The notes: a model not told the origin generated them from the sequence alone. A stretch of DNA of 64,000 nucleotides from Bedellia somnulentella (GCA_963576735.1 OY755180.1:16954678-17018677), one strand, 5' to 3'. Shown: positions 49,749 through 61,579, counted from the stretch's first letter. Program-made: numbers and translations.

Positions 49749-50828
49749 ACTTACTTACAGAAAGTGAATGAGGCGCGTAGTTTGGGTTTGATGTTTGATT
49801 CAGACTTAACCTTTGAAAATCATGTGATAAACACTGTAAAAAATTGTTTTTATAGACTTAAAGTGTTGTACAAAATACGTCCCTATTTAAAAACTGACAT
49901 CCGTATTAGACTCTGTGAATCCCTCATCCTTAGCAAACTAAACTATGGAGATGTGGTATACGGTCCATGCCTATTGGCTCGCTCTAGGAAACTGTTACAA
50001 CGAGTACAGAATGCATGTGCGCGATATTGTTTCGACATACCACCCAGAACCCATGTTTCACCCTACTTGAAAACTAACGATATGTTGAATCTCGAGATAA
50101 GAAGAAAGCTCCATCTAGCCACACTTCTCTTTGGTGTTATAAAAACTCAATATCCCAAATACTTATTTGAGAAACTAATATGGTCCCGGACAGTGTCACA
50201 GTACCATACGCGCGGACACTCATACCTACTGGTAACGCCGAAACATCGTACCACAGCCTTCCGGGGAAGCTTTAGATACGCGGCTTCGAAATGCTGGAAC
50301 GACTTGCCCCCACCCCTAAAAGATCTTAGCAGTACAGCGACATTTAAATACCACGTTAAAAAACTTTACAATACATAAATTATCTTTAGCTGCCAAATAA
50401 GCACATATATTTTCCCTATATTTTTTGTCCCCATTATATTAATATGTTTTATTGACTTAATGTTCATTGTATTTTTTATATATTATTATTTTTATATTTC
50501 TAGTATATCATTATTTACTGTATATTTTTTATTAGTATTTCTTCATTTATTTCATTGCTGGGTGTTTATGCTATAACGAGTGCTTCTTTTATTATTGTTT
50601 TTCATTTTTAAATTAGTAGGTGTCGGCTGAAAACCAGCGTGTCTTGGAATGGTCTGTGTACCGTTTCAGACACACATGCTGAGCCGATAACCATTTTGGC
50701 AATAGGTTACTTGTTTCTTAACTTTTGTATTTTTTGTTTTCGATGTGTTTTTACTGTGTGTTGTTTTTTTTATTACCAATTTGCCAAATAAATGTCTTTT
50801 ACTTTTTTTACTTACTTTTACTTACTTA
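49749..50828 (+). mobile_element. 5'-truncated LINE: end of ORF2 plus 3' UTR and tail
   Basis: The open frame 49749-50378 (stop TAA) encodes the C-terminal region after the RT core of a CR1/jockey-like LINE: SLGLMFDSDLTFENHV, LCESLILSKLNYGDVVYGP, VQNACARYCFDIP, then SFRYAASKCWNDLP. It is followed by about 400 bp of AT-rich 3' UTR containing a GC-richer hairpin-like block (GTGTCGGCTGAAAACCAGCG) and AATAAATGTCTTTTACTT repeats as tail. The catalytic RT motifs are absent, so this is a dead 5' truncation. The ORF part has no stops, so it is fairly young. Confidence 0.85.
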
Positions 50829-50960
50829 TACTCACGCCCATTATTCCCATTGGGGTAGGCAGAGACTATCGATCGCCACTGAGTACCTCTTGCTTACCTC
50901 TCTTGCTTTTCTTACATTCATTATTCTTCTCATACATGCTCTTTTATTCTTCTCACATAA
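50829..50960 (-). repeat. Family L LINE 3' end fragment
   Basis: ACTCACGCCCATTATTCCCA, GGGGTAGGCAGAGACTATCG and CTCATACATGCTCTTTTATT match the LINE end at 61210-61335. Confidence 0.75.
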
Positions 50961-50980
50961 AGTATTAAGTATTAAATATA

Positions 50981-51180
50981 CATACATATACTCATAGCTA
51001 TAAATCCCTTGAAGGGGTAGCCTTCCTCAGCCACTTTTGGAAGTTGCGAGGGGAAATGTGGTGAAATAAAGGTCGGTGATGGGTCTCCAACCGCATCGCC
51101 CAAAAATCCCTTAAAAGCAACAATACCGTTAGTCGCCTCTTATGTACACATACCATATTCTAAGCCGACGCTACATTGCT
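50981..51180 (-). repeat. Family A short retroposon, copy A23
   Basis: Tail-side block shortened (GGGGTAGCCTTCCTCAGCCA). 5' side partly deleted, ending GCCGACGCTACATTGC. Confidence 0.75.
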
Positions 51181-51349
51181 GTAAAAGTGTTTATGTACAT
51201 CTCTATTTTAATACTTTTTTTCTTCATATAAATATCTCCATATTTCTTCTTGCGTTACACTGGCATTGGATGAAAATGAAAGTTATCGTCTATAACCCGC
51301 GCTTTTTAATAAACAATCCACTCACAAGATTTTACAGAGTATTTATTTT

Positions 51350-51900
51350 ATATTATATTTTATTTTATTTTATTTGGAAGATTTACAGCGTATACATTAA
51401 CTAAACAATAAAGTAAACAGTGCAATGCCAATTAAAAATCTCCACCTATAACAATAAAAACTAGAAAACAACAACTTACAGACTAAAAGAAAATTCAAAT
51501 AACAGACTGAGAACAATAGAAATAACGGTAACAACACTAAAAACTAAATTAATTATTGCTAAATAAGAAAAATATAAAAATAATTAACTTAAATGTTTTG
51601 AAAAAATGAATTGGTAAGTAATCGCTTAATTGCTGAAATGCTGGAGTTAAATATGTCGAAATCATTTTGAATTTCATTATATTCCCTAGAAACTCGTATT
51701 ATAAATGAATTCTGCCTGTAGTTGGTTCTGGCCTGAGGCACATGTAATAAAGACCGCTGACGTAATGCCATCGGATTTGTACGCAGCTGTACCTTGGACA
51801 GTAACTCAGGACAATTAACCGAACCATTTGCTATCTTAGCCAAGTTACAGATATCTGAAATGTTACGTCTAACATCGAGTGGGACGAAATGATATTTTTT
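51350..51900 (-). mobile_element. LINE 3' end with ORF remnant
   Basis: The minus-strand frame 51589-51843 ends in LLHVPQARTNYRQNSFIIR and YNEIQNDFDIFNSSI, typical of the last residues of insect LINE ORF2. A 3' UTR and an (AAAAT)n-type tail lie leftward to about 51350. Severely 5'-truncated and different from the LINE at 49749. Confidence 0.75.
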
Positions 51901-52546
51901 GCAACGCTCATCCTATCCTTAAATATCAGTTGGGGTGTCCGTTGTGTTTGTTAATAAGTTAACTGAATTAATTATTATTCTTATTTGAAAATATTAAATT
52001 CTCAAGTATGTTTCGACTTTAGCAAATTGTTAAATAGCAAATTTTTCAATTTTCTTTCGGGTAATGAATTCCTCGAACAATTAAATAGAGTAGATAGTAA
52101 AAATACTTAATTGATATCCAGCGGTTAACTATAACAGAAATCGTAATAGACAAAAAACTGTTCTATTATGAACAATAAACGGGATGTTGCAATATATCTT
52201 ATTCCTTCACGTAATATGCAGCCAAGCTTAACCTTTGATTAACGACAATGTTAGCTTGAACGATCTTGTTTTAATATTTATTATAAGTTAACTACTAAAT
52301 CAAAAGACCACCCGAGGAAAAAGGTCTACCGAGAATCAGCGTCTTTTGATTTAATATCCAAACTAGAATATTTTGCGCATTTGTTCTTATTGTCTTTAGG
52401 GAATTTTATGTACTCCTGGTAAATAAATGTCTGTTTCATTTCATTTTAAGTTAAAGTCGCAGCTTTTGACCCAAACGTTGCAAGTTAAATAAAATACTTA
52501 AACATAGCCAAGGGCATCGCCGAGTTCAGCAAATTCAAAGCTTTAA
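51901..52546. other. No gene recognised
   Basis: AT-rich. AATAAATGTCTGTTTCATTT at 52421-52440 resembles a LINE 3' tail. Confidence 0.35.
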
Positions 52547-52665
52547 TCTATACTTATAATAAATCTGTAGAGAGGTCAATTCTGTACATGAAATATATTT
52601 TCAAAATAACCATCAGGTGGTGATTAGGGATGGATACTGATGCCAAAAATGCAATCAGTTAAATT

Positions 52666-52719
<54 letters not shown>

Positions 52720-53537
52720 GGTTTGTATGTTCCTTATGGAAACAAAAACTACTCGACGGATTTTTACGAAACTTGGTACAATTATTCTTCATACACCTGC
52801 GCAGGTTTTTGTATACTTTCCAGCAGAGTAGTAAAGGGGAATTTTGGGAAATTTTGGGAAAACGGGAGAAGTTACTCCATTTTTTAAGCTTCCGTCGCGT
52901 GTGCAGCCTCAATGGTTAAACTTACATAGAAATCATGTGTGACGGAAATATTTTTCATAAAATAATCTAAAAAAAAATCCTCAGCAGTTTATGTCTATCT
53001 TTTACGGTTGACTCACAATAACACGTGTAATTCCTGATAGCTTAGCAGTTCGGATCATTCTGATTATATTTGTTTACTCTTACGTTTGTAAACGTCTCAC
53101 TCATCCCAAATTTAAAAAGGTAACATTATTACCTATTCAATAAAAAAAGAATCATAGAAATCGGTAAACAAACACCGAAATTATACATAAAATAATCCAT
53201 CGCGCCCGTGATCAAAACCAAATCTTTACTAATTTACATATAACATACTAGATGGCGCCAGTAGTTGCATCCTACATCACGTAATGATTTATTTTTTAGA
53301 TTGTTATAAATACTTCATAGCGTTTTATTTAAAAATTTGCTATTAAACGGAAATACTGAACCGTTCATCAAAGCGCATTTAAAATCACCAAACTACACTG
53401 TTTAGGGAGTGCTATAAATTTAATAAATTGAAAACATTGCGCTGAATTTCACAATGCTTGAGCAGTGACTGAAGAAAGAAACCTCAGATATTTAAAAAAA
53501 CAACGCTACCCGTGCGAAGCTGGGACGATCCACTAGT
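52547..53537 (+). mobile_element. Helitron-like non-autonomous element, copy 2
   Basis: Same termini as copy 1 (13322-14160), TCTATACTTATAATAAATCT to CGATCCACTAGT. It has a longer (GTCT)n tract at 52668-52718 and an extra block of about 135 bp near 53294-53429 absent from copy 1. No target duplication. Internal frames on either strand derive from the microsatellite and are not genes. Confidence 0.82.
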
Positions 53538-53653
53538 ACATCATAATATAAGTTCGCGACTCCTGTTGTCTCTAAGGGTGTGATTCCAACAGAGAATAAA
53601 TAAATATACCGACATATTATATGAGGATCAAGGTGGCCCCGAACTAGGTAGTA

Positions 53654-53914
53654 GCTGTGTAGTGTCGGCTTAGAATAACATTACCCCATTTCTTCCGGTG
53701 GGTGTACGTAAGAGGCGACTAACGGTATTGGGGCTTTTAAGGGATTTTTGGGCGATGCGGTTGGAGACCCATCACCAACAACTTTTATTTCACAATCTTT
53801 TCCCCACTTTCAAAACTTTTTCAACTTCCAAAAGTGGCTGAGGAATTTCTAATTCCCTAGTTCTGGCTACCCCGTTAAGGGATTTATAGTCGTGAGTATA
53901 TGTATGTATGTAGG
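53654..53914 (+). repeat. Family A short retroposon, copy A24
   Basis: Full-length with a small extra duplication (CACTTTCAAAACTTTTTCAA) before the TTCCAAAAGTGGC block. Confidence 0.87.
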
Positions 53915-54837
53915 TAGGACTTGTATTACGGGATACTAACTCAACGATATATATAATATTATATGGTACACATATAGTAACATCCAACACAAAGAAACAT
54001 TCATTTATGCTCATTACATAAATGTTGAGGAGCTAGCCACCTATCCACTCGGCCACGGACGTCGACATTTGCTTATGTATTTTTTCCTTTTCTTAATTTA
54101 CCTGCATCGTCAAAACCTCTCCACTCTCTCTCTATATATTTATATGCTAAGCGAGGCGAGGAATATGAAGCGAATCTATTGTTTCTTAAAACAATATTAT
54201 CTTCGCTAATCTCTGGTGGACTTGCACCCTAAACACGTCATAGAAATTGTACAATGTAGACGTATTTGGGTTATACCAATACTGCTAATTTGCTTTCTGC
54301 TCGAGTCAATAATGAATAATTACTTTATTGATTGTCGCACTTGACCAGCTTCTAGGCTATGGTGGAAAAATTAATCGGCATCTCATGGGAAATATTCCAG
54401 TTTTATTTGGTCTGGAAATAAAAAGATAGTATACAATATTGCTTTTCGTAACTGGACTTGAACAATCAGTATTAGATTTCTCGTAGACGTTTGACTGCTA
54501 ACAATATTTGTTCTTATTTGAAAGCCCTAGATGAAATATCTGAAGGTCAACATTATAACGGAGTACTTTTATTGTCTGTAAGTCTTGTAAAAGGAATGGA
54601 AACCTCTCTTTGCGTGTAAAATCTCGGAACGTTTTTTTTTGCAGTGGATTGATTACCTTTGGTAATTTATATTAATTCTTCGGCACAAAATCATAGTGTT
54701 AAACTTTAAAATTAGAAATACAATATCTTTCCTGTTATCATAACCAAACATGGGATATTCAAAAGAACTCTTTATTAATTAGAACGAATTAATATCTCTG
54801 CCACCCCTTCTATGAAATACGTACGTAAATATTATTA
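53915..54837. other. No gene recognised
   Basis: Includes AGCCACCTATCCACTCGGCC at 54035-54054, a reverse tRNA-like A-box relic of a D-type SINE. The remainder is AT-rich. Confidence 0.35.
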
Positions 54838-55086
54838 GCTATGTAGTGTCGGCTTAGAATAACACTATCCCATTTCTTCTGGTGGGTCTACGTAAGAGGC
54901 GACTAACGGTATTGGGGCTTTTAAGGGATTTTTGGGCGATGCGGTTGGAGACCCATCACCAACAACCTTTACTCCATCATCTTTTCCCCACGCAACTTCC
55001 AAAAGTGGCTGAGGAATTTCTGATTCAATAGCTTTGGCTACCCCTGTAAGGGATTCATAGCCGTGAGTATATGTATGTATGTATGT
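54838..55086 (+). repeat. Family A short retroposon, copy A25
   Basis: Full-length, GCTATGTAGTGTCGGC to GCCGTGAGTATATGTATG. Confidence 0.88.
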
Positions 55087-55315
55087 AAATATTAAATCAT
55101 AATAATATACTATACCTAACACAGCCAAGAATTCCGTAAGTGTTTCTGCGACAGCTAAATCGAAATTGGTGAAAGATAAGGCCCGATATAATCGTCGGTT
55201 AAGGAAGGTCAGTAGTCGCCAAATGAAGGGGTTCGGTGAAACATAACGTTGGTCACGTGGTGCTCCGACTGCACTGCATGCAACCTATTTGGCACGCGAA
55301 CGGAGGGACTACTTG
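55087..55315. other. No gene recognised
   Basis: Short GC-richer patch at 55230-55310, no long frame. Confidence 0.3.
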
Positions 55316-55440
55316 CTATATACTCACGCTGCTAATTTGGATTGGGGGAGGCAGATAATGATGGCAACTAACAATTCCTTGCGTACATAGATTCCATTCT
55401 TCTCACTTCGGTCGTCTACTCTTGTCTCTAATCCAAACTA
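55316..55440 (-). repeat. Family L LINE 3' fragment, diverged
   Basis: ATATACTCACGCTGCTAATT, GGGGGAGGCAGATAATGATG and TTCTTCTCACTTCGGTCGTC follow the family L end with many changes. Confidence 0.5.
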
Positions 55441-55729
55441 AATATTTCACAAAATGCTTCCAATTGCCTTGCTAAATATATTTGAAGATACCCAAGGGAA
55501 TACAATACACTGTCCAAAAATGAAACAAAGTTAAACTAAGTTGATTATTCGCCGCAAAATCTTTTCTTCTAGTAGTCACCCTACACCCCAACAAGTTCAT
55601 TGGCTTCGAGACAACGAAATTGTAATTTATATGCGAAACAAAAACGGCTTTTCAGAAGTACTTCGAAATAATACCACGATAATCTTTACGAAAATTTTAA
55701 TTGGCTTAGGGATTTTTGCTAATGGGAAA

Positions 55730-55773
55730 ATAAAATTGTTACTAAGTACGCCAGTACTTAGTAACAATTTTAT
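55730..55773. repeat. 20-bp perfect palindrome
   Basis: Arms ATAAAATTGTTACTAAGTAC (55730-55749) and its exact inverse (55754-55773) with a GCCA loop. Confidence 0.85.
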
Positions 55774-56016
55774 ACTTGGCTCAATTTTATAGTGATCGGC
55801 TTGTGTTGATATTTATTAAATGATTTATGGTTCTCATAGAATAAAATCCTAATTTCTTGGTCACAGGTTTTCAAACACCTGTAACGGCTAAATCTATTTT
55901 CTTAGACTTTCACGATTGCAAATTATAATTAAAACAACTATTTACTTTGAAAAGTTATCGAAATGACGCGCTTTGAAAAACCATGTAATAACACACGATT
56001 AAATATCCGAAAGTAA

Positions 56017-56589
56017 AAAAAGAAAACCGACTTCATAGAAAAACAACCGAAAATAAACAATCTAGTACTAAAAAGTACGAAATAAGTTTTTTTAATTGAA
56101 TATGAGTTCTGTGATTGATACCTTAGCAATATCTTTATTCCACACGCGTCAGTTCAACCTACCTAAATCTTAAAATTCTCTTAAATTAATTTGTGAGCCG
56201 GTGCCAGCCTCGATGATAATTGATAATAAGAAGTGTGTATTTCGCACTTCATATACATGTAAAATGTAGGGTACCTTGTAGTTGTAGGGTAAATTGATTC
56301 TTGTACGTATTATCATTTAAAACGTTAGGCGATAGATATATATTGTTTAGATTGTAATAATCAGAGATAGATAGCAGGGTGAATTTACTTTTGTTTGTCT
56401 GGCACCGACTCAAAAATTAATTTAAGAGAATTGTAATATTTAGGTAGGTTGAACTGACGCGTGTGGAATAAAGATATTGCTAAGGTATCAATCACAGAAC
56501 TCATATTCAATTAAAAAAACTTATTTCGTACTTTTTAGTACTAGATTGTTTATTTTCGGTTGTTTTTCTATGAAGTCGGTTTTCTTTTT
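56017..56589. mobile_element. Fold-back element with 191-bp arms
   Basis: Left arm 56017-56207 and right arm 56399-56589 are inverted copies with constant coordinate sum (112606) and a few mismatches. The spacer is also 191 bp. Arms start AAAGAAAACCGACTTCATAG and include CACACGCGTCAGTTCAACCT. Non-coding. No clear target duplication. Confidence 0.85.
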
Positions 56590-56799
56590 GTTAAAAAATA
56601 TTTTATTTTACGAGTTTTAGAGATGGGTAGACCTGGCAAAGATGCCTCTCGGATGAGGAAGCGATAGTTACTGTATTATTCTTCGTATTTCCGGTATTTC
56701 TATTATAGTGCGATATTAAATAGGCTCAACCATATGTAACCTTACATTGTTCTTAAAATCCTTCGAAAGGCGATGGTCTTCAATTCTACATCTCAAGAA

Positions 56800-56978
56800 A
56801 GACTCAAACGCTCACGCCGAATATCCCTGAAGGGGTTAGCAGAGGTAGTAATACTTCTGAATATCACGTGACATTGTCACCTGTTGTTCAGAGTACCCAC
56901 GATTTATTAGGCAGTGTTCTCACGTTATACAGGGCAGGCCTATCGGCGTTTTGAACAAATACACTGTCACATAATTGT
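56800..56978 (-). repeat. Family B SINE fragment, copy B13
   Basis: CGCTCACGCCGAATATCCCT, GGTTAGCAGAGGTAGTAATA and GGCCTATCGGCGTTTTGAAC, head missing. Confidence 0.7.
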
Positions 56979-56984
56979 GAGGTT

Positions 56985-57492
56985 CGACAGTCCCCTCGAT
57001 TTCCTGGGATGCCATCATCAGATTCTGGTCTCATGGTACTTTCTCGGTAACAATAACATAACAAAAGAATGTTTAGTGAACCTGTACTTCTCTTCATAAA
57101 AGCTACGAAGAGGAGTATAAATCTATATAGAATGTGGAAAGAACTGTTTCCTAATACCTAGTGATAGAGGATCCACACCTTCTATCATCAGCTCAGCAGC
57201 ATAACAATATGATTTTCAGAAGCAAATACCAATATAAGTTCAGAAAATATGTAAAACGCGGTACATTTGCCTATAAAATTTGAGGGTTCCCCTCGATTTC
57301 TCCAGGATCCCATCATCAGACCCTGATATCCTCATCATGGTACCAATCCGGGAGTATCTTCTTTCGAATAAAAAAATAATAATCAAAATCGGTTCATAAA
57401 TGGCAAAGTAATCGGCGAACAAACATAAAAAAAAAATAAAAAAATATACCGGTCGAATTGAGAACACTCCTTTTTTTGAAGTCGGTTAAAAA
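56985..57492 (-). repeat. Dispersed repeat ending in GAAGTCGGTT (family I), two pieces
   Basis: Piece one at 56985-57060 and piece two at 57283-57492 both contain CCCCTCGATTTC(C)TGG-like and CCATCATCAGA blocks. Piece two ends ACTCCTTTTTTTGAAGTCGG. I know this border as a very common lepidopteran repeat. The fold-back element at 56017-56589 shares the GAAGTCGGTTTTC terminus. Confidence 0.6.
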
Positions 57493-58117
57493 GTTGTAAC
57501 TATTTTATTAATGTTTTATCTTGCATCTTTGAAAGGTATGTAATTTGATGTTTAATCTTTTAATTGTGACTTAACTTAATAAATGACCCGTTAACACTTA
57601 AGAACATCAAATTAACTTAAAGTTCTACGTTTTTCTAGTATTAAGCAAAATATCAAAGTAAATGTAAAGTAGAGACCAGTAAGTTCCCTTCCTAGATGGC
57701 ATGCGATCACTGCCAATTACAGCTCGATCCCGCGGGACTGTAGCTCCGATAGAGCAATGAGGACGGCGGCGTGTCGTGGTAATGAGATACATAACGGGAA
57801 CAAACTCTGAATTGGGGTAGGCAGAGTTGTGAATTTAATAAAAATGCTATTTTAATTGTTGGAGTTAAAACTACACTACATTGGGTCTTATAATTTTACT
57901 ACAGCCTCTATCCTTAGTATATAATATAACACATATAGTTTGTACATTTGTTTAGAGGGTTTCCTACCATCTTAATTATCTAATTACGTAGCCAGTTTTT
58001 CTTAAGCAACAATTCTTTACACTTGTGTGTAAATAATATTGGACCGTAGATGATGTGTTTCCAACACTATGGCTCACTAATATATAGCCGAATAAATAAA
58101 TTCATTAATTTGTTTAA
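57493..58117. other. No gene recognised
   Basis: AATTGGGGTAGGCAGAG at 57812-57828 is a scrap of the family L 3' motif. Otherwise AT-rich. Confidence 0.35.
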
Positions 58118-58240
58118 ATAGACGGTCAAGTGCGAGTCGGCACAGAAAAACGCCTAACATTAATGTTATTAGCAATTTTCCATGCGTTTATATTAAAACT
58201 GTACGTGAGATAAATTCTGGTGACACACGTACGGACAGAC
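58118..58240 (-). repeat. Family G-like terminal fragment
   Basis: GACGGTCAAGTGCGAGTCGG and ACACACGTACGGACAGACAA resemble the CCGGCCAAGTGCGAGTC border of family G. Confidence 0.4.
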
Positions 58241-58270
58241 AAAGTATCGGGGCTAGAGTAGAGTTTATCT

Positions 58271-58512
58271 CATACATACATACATATCCTCACGGCTATG
58301 AATCCCTTGAAGGGGTAGCCAGAGCTAGGCAATCAGAAATTCCTCAGCCACTTTTGGAAGTTGCGTGGGGAAAAGATGGTGGAATAAAGGTTGTTGGTGA
58401 AGGGTCTCCAACCGCATCGCCCAAAAATCCTTTAAAAGCCCCAATACCGTTAGTCGCCTCTAACGTACACCCACCGGAAGAAATAGGGTAGTGTTATTCT
58501 AAGCTACACAGC
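58271..58512 (-). repeat. Family A short retroposon, copy A26
   Basis: Full-length except for a small deletion in the 5' GTGTCGGC block. Confidence 0.87.
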
Positions 58513-58789
58513 TAACCAAACCACTTAACCAAAAAATACTGCTATGTTAAACCTGACCTTCCCGAATGCCAGGCTTTCCTTTCCGTTTTTGCTAACGGTG
58601 TTTTCTATTATTCACATAAGAAACACTATAAGCAGACTATGTTTTAACATGCATCACTGAATATGTACATTATTCCTCGCACTGTCTGTCTTGCTGTCAG
58701 TTTGTTTGAGCGAATTTGGCGCCTTGCTGGATCTAGTTTAAACTCTTTACCGTTTTGTGTTGTAGTCTAAGTATTTTATAGTATAGTAA

Positions 58790-58927
58790 CGCCCGATTTC
58801 TGAATTGAGTTTTCCAGCTAAGAACAACTTAAGTATCGTTCTGTCGCATTAAAATCATAACAACTGAATGAGACAATACGATACTTAAGTCGTTCTCAGC
58901 TTGAATACTCAATTCAGCAATCGGGTG
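58790..58927. mobile_element. TAA-flanked MITE, 138 bp
   Basis: Inverted ends CGCCCGATTTCTGAATTGAG and CTCAATTCAGCAATCGGGTG continue inward for about 55 bp. TAA duplication at 58787-58789 and 58928-58930. Likely Harbinger-type. Confidence 0.8.
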
Positions 58928-59019
58928 TAAGGGTTATTTACTTCAATAAATAAATTAACAAATAATCTTTTTGGATCGCAAATATAGCATCTTACTCACA
59001 TAGTAACATACACATATCC

Positions 59020-59280
59020 AACAGCATTCTGCGTGTGTTGAGTGACAGGTGGGACTCCCCACTGCTCCGGCACTGGGTGAGACTGCACACCGCCAGTTGT
59101 CGGTAGTATTAGCCACAATAATACAAAGCAGTACAATTAATTATGTCTGTATTTAATTTTAAATGTTATTTTTGTTACTAACATAGGTATTTAAGTTTTT
59201 GTGATTACTAACAACTATATGGATGAATAATCCGAAATAAATGATTTTGATTTTGATTTTTTTGATTTGATATCGCGATA
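59020..59280 (+). repeat. LINE 3' UTR-like segment with (GATTTT)n tail
   Basis: ACTGCTCCGGCACTGGGTGA, then AATAAATGATTTTGATTTTGA, the style of a CR1-like LINE 3' end. No ORF remnant is visible. Confidence 0.45.
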
Positions 59281-59470
59281 TAAAAGTGTAAATAAGAATA
59301 AATATTTAGTGCCTAGTCTGTTTTTTGCCTAAATTAAGATTTATTCATATAACTAGCTTTTTGCCCGCGACTACGTCAGCGTGGACTACATTTTGTTGCA
59401 TCCAGTCTACATCGAAAATAGCAAAACACTATCTTAACTTCTGTTTTTTATTAGTTGTAATAGATATAAA

Positions 59471-59625
59471 GAACATTGAGACTTTTTAAGTGATTATTGG
59501 TGATGCAGTTGAAGACCCGTTTGACTACCTTTTCCCCATTCAACTTCCAAAAGTGGATAAAAAATTACTATCTCTGAAGCTGTGGCTACCCTTTTTTGGG
59601 ATTTATAGCCGTTAGTATATACCTA
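59471..59625 (+). repeat. Family A fragment, copy A27
   Basis: TTTAAGTGATTATTGGTGAT, CTTCCAAAAGTGG and GGGATTTATAGCCGTTAGTA. The 5' part is lost. Confidence 0.65.
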
Positions 59626-59741
59626 CTCATGAATGATCGATAGATGAATTTCATATTTTTGTAGTGGTTATAACAGTCAATCGCATCAAATTTAGAATTT
59701 CTAGATACAGAGATGTCAAAAATCTCTTTACTAATATATAT

Positions 59742-61192
59742 ATGTCGCAGGAAAATCGTCAAACTCGTTAACTTAAAAGTTTCCTAGGAAACTTTTAAGT
59801 TGACGGAAATCCGTCAAACAGAAAGCGAATTTACATCTTACCTGATAGGTTTTAGGAAACTTGTAAAATAACGGGCTCACCTCAGTAAATTTGTAAGTGG
59901 GGATAATTTTTGACAAGTTCCCGAATATAAAATTTATAATTTAGGAATTTTGTAACCTTCCTTTAGGGTGCTAGTGAAATTGTTAATAAAACTACTTACT
60001 TATAATGACTGGTTAAGAAGTGAGTTGAGTAAAGAAAAAAGCATGAATTTAAAGCAACGACAATGTTTTGATACTTTCAAATATAAATAAAGAACTGGAC
60101 TAAGTAGGGTTTCCTAGTCGTTAATCTTACGTAATAATAAACGGAAACTACGAATAATTTATTACGATAACGGATTTTTACAACAGTTTCCATTTGTTAA
60201 TCAATCAACCTTCTGGCTTGCTTTTCACTCACTCACATCACAGTAGCGAATTACAACTAAAATTAGAAGGTGGCACTTGGTATGCAGCCATTTTACCCAC
60301 CAGTCACTTAAAAAGCCTTTGGTTTCCTCTTACGATAACCGCGGGACAAAATATTATGAATGCAGTAAATTTGTAAGAGCTTAAAATCTTATACGCATCG
60401 GTTAAGAATAGCACTAAAATACTTCTGGTGGTATCCTATACCAATGGATGTCATTGGAGGTGACTATTTGGGGCTTTTTTTAGTGTTGTTTTGGCGATGC
60501 GGTTGGAGACCTATAGCCAATAATTTTTATATTACAATCTTTTCCCATTTAAGTTACAAAAGTAGCTAAGGAATTTATTATTCCGACGGTCAGGCTACCC
60601 TTTCTAGGGATTTATTGCCGTGAGTATGTATGTATCGATACTAAACGCTCTTTAAAAAAATATCTAGAAGGTATTCATACTATATAACAATAAAGTATCA
60701 CGATATATACTCAAACAATTTATATTTGATAAATACTCTTAAAACATTTTAATTTTATGTCAGTGACAGCAAATAATAGCAAATTAATAGATTAGCATTA
60801 GTATAATAGTAAAGCAAGGAAAATATTAGTTTTGAATGTCGAGTTGACAAGACGCGCGAATACGTCACGTCACGTCACGTGACCGGCCGCCAGCCAATCC
60901 GCATTGACTAACATCCCTCCCTCCGCGCCATCAGCGCTGCATTGCATTGACAACTTTCCTAGCAGGATTCAGGAAACTTGTAAAGTTCCTAAAATACAGA
61001 ATTTTGAACCCGGAAACTTGTCAAAAATTATCCCCACTTACAAGTTTCTTGAGGTGAGTTCGTTATTTTACAAGTTTCCTAAAACCTATCAGGAAAGATG
61101 TAAATTAGCATGCTGTTTGACGGATTTCCGTCAACTTATAAGTTTCTTAGGAAACTTATAAGTTAACGAGTTTGACGATTTTCCTGCGACAT
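59742..61192. mobile_element. DNA transposon with about 235-bp structured inverted repeats
   Basis: Left end GTCGCAGGAAAATCGTCAAA (59744) and right end GACGATTTTCCTGCGAC (to 61190) open inverted repeats of about 235 bp. The repeats contain their own internal palindrome (CTTAAAAGTTTCCTAGGAAA) and several GGAAACTTGTAA-type units. The interior of about 950 bp holds a degenerate family A copy and a CpG-rich patch at 60850-60950. No transposase frame was found. Target duplication is unclear, since AT flanks both ends. Superfamily unknown. Confidence 0.8.
60399..60635 (+). repeat. Family A short retroposon, old copy A28
   Basis: CGGTTAAGAATAGCACTAAA to TTGCCGTGAGTATGTATGTA, heavily diverged. It lies inside the long inverted-repeat transposon. 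Confidence 0.7.
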
Positions 61193-61198
61193 GTACAT

Positions 61199-61492
61199 AC
61201 ATACATATACTCACGCCATTAATTCCCATTGGGGTAGGCAGAGACTATCGATCGCCACTTCGTACGATCCTGACAAACCTCTCTAGCTTCGTTTACATAA
61301 ATCAATCTTTTCATACATGCTCTTTTATTCTTCATACTTCGGACGCCAGCCTTTTTGAGCACACTCTCAATTTGGTCCAAGTGTGTTCTCCGTGGTCGTC
61401 CTCTACTAACATTACCATCCACACTAGCTCTATAGATCCCTTTTACTAATTTTCTATCATCCATCCTCTCTATGTGCCCAAACCACTATAAT
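61199..61492 (-). pseudogene. Family L LINE: last codons of ORF2 and 3' tail
   Basis: The minus-strand frame 61219-61464 begins MDDRKLVKGIYRASVDGNVS and contains GRPRRTHLDQIESVLKKAG, NEAREVCQDRTKWRSIVSAYP and a stop. This is the C-terminal signature of an RTE-like insect LINE. The 3' end after the stop is CTGCCTACCCCAATGGGAAT, GGCGTGAGTATATG and ATGT units. It is truncated 5', so no RT remains. Its tail is the probable source of the 3' ends of families A and B. Confidence 0.8.
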
Positions 61493-61579
61493 ATAATAAT
61501 ATATATATAATAATAATATATATGTACTGGATATTTCATAACAATCATGAATCAAACCATTTTGTACCAAGTTTCTAAG

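Noticed and set aside
52640..52912. Frames rich in SVCLSVCLSVC or QTDRQTDRQTD
   Set aside because: They are translations of the (GTCT)n microsatellite inside the Helitron-like element.
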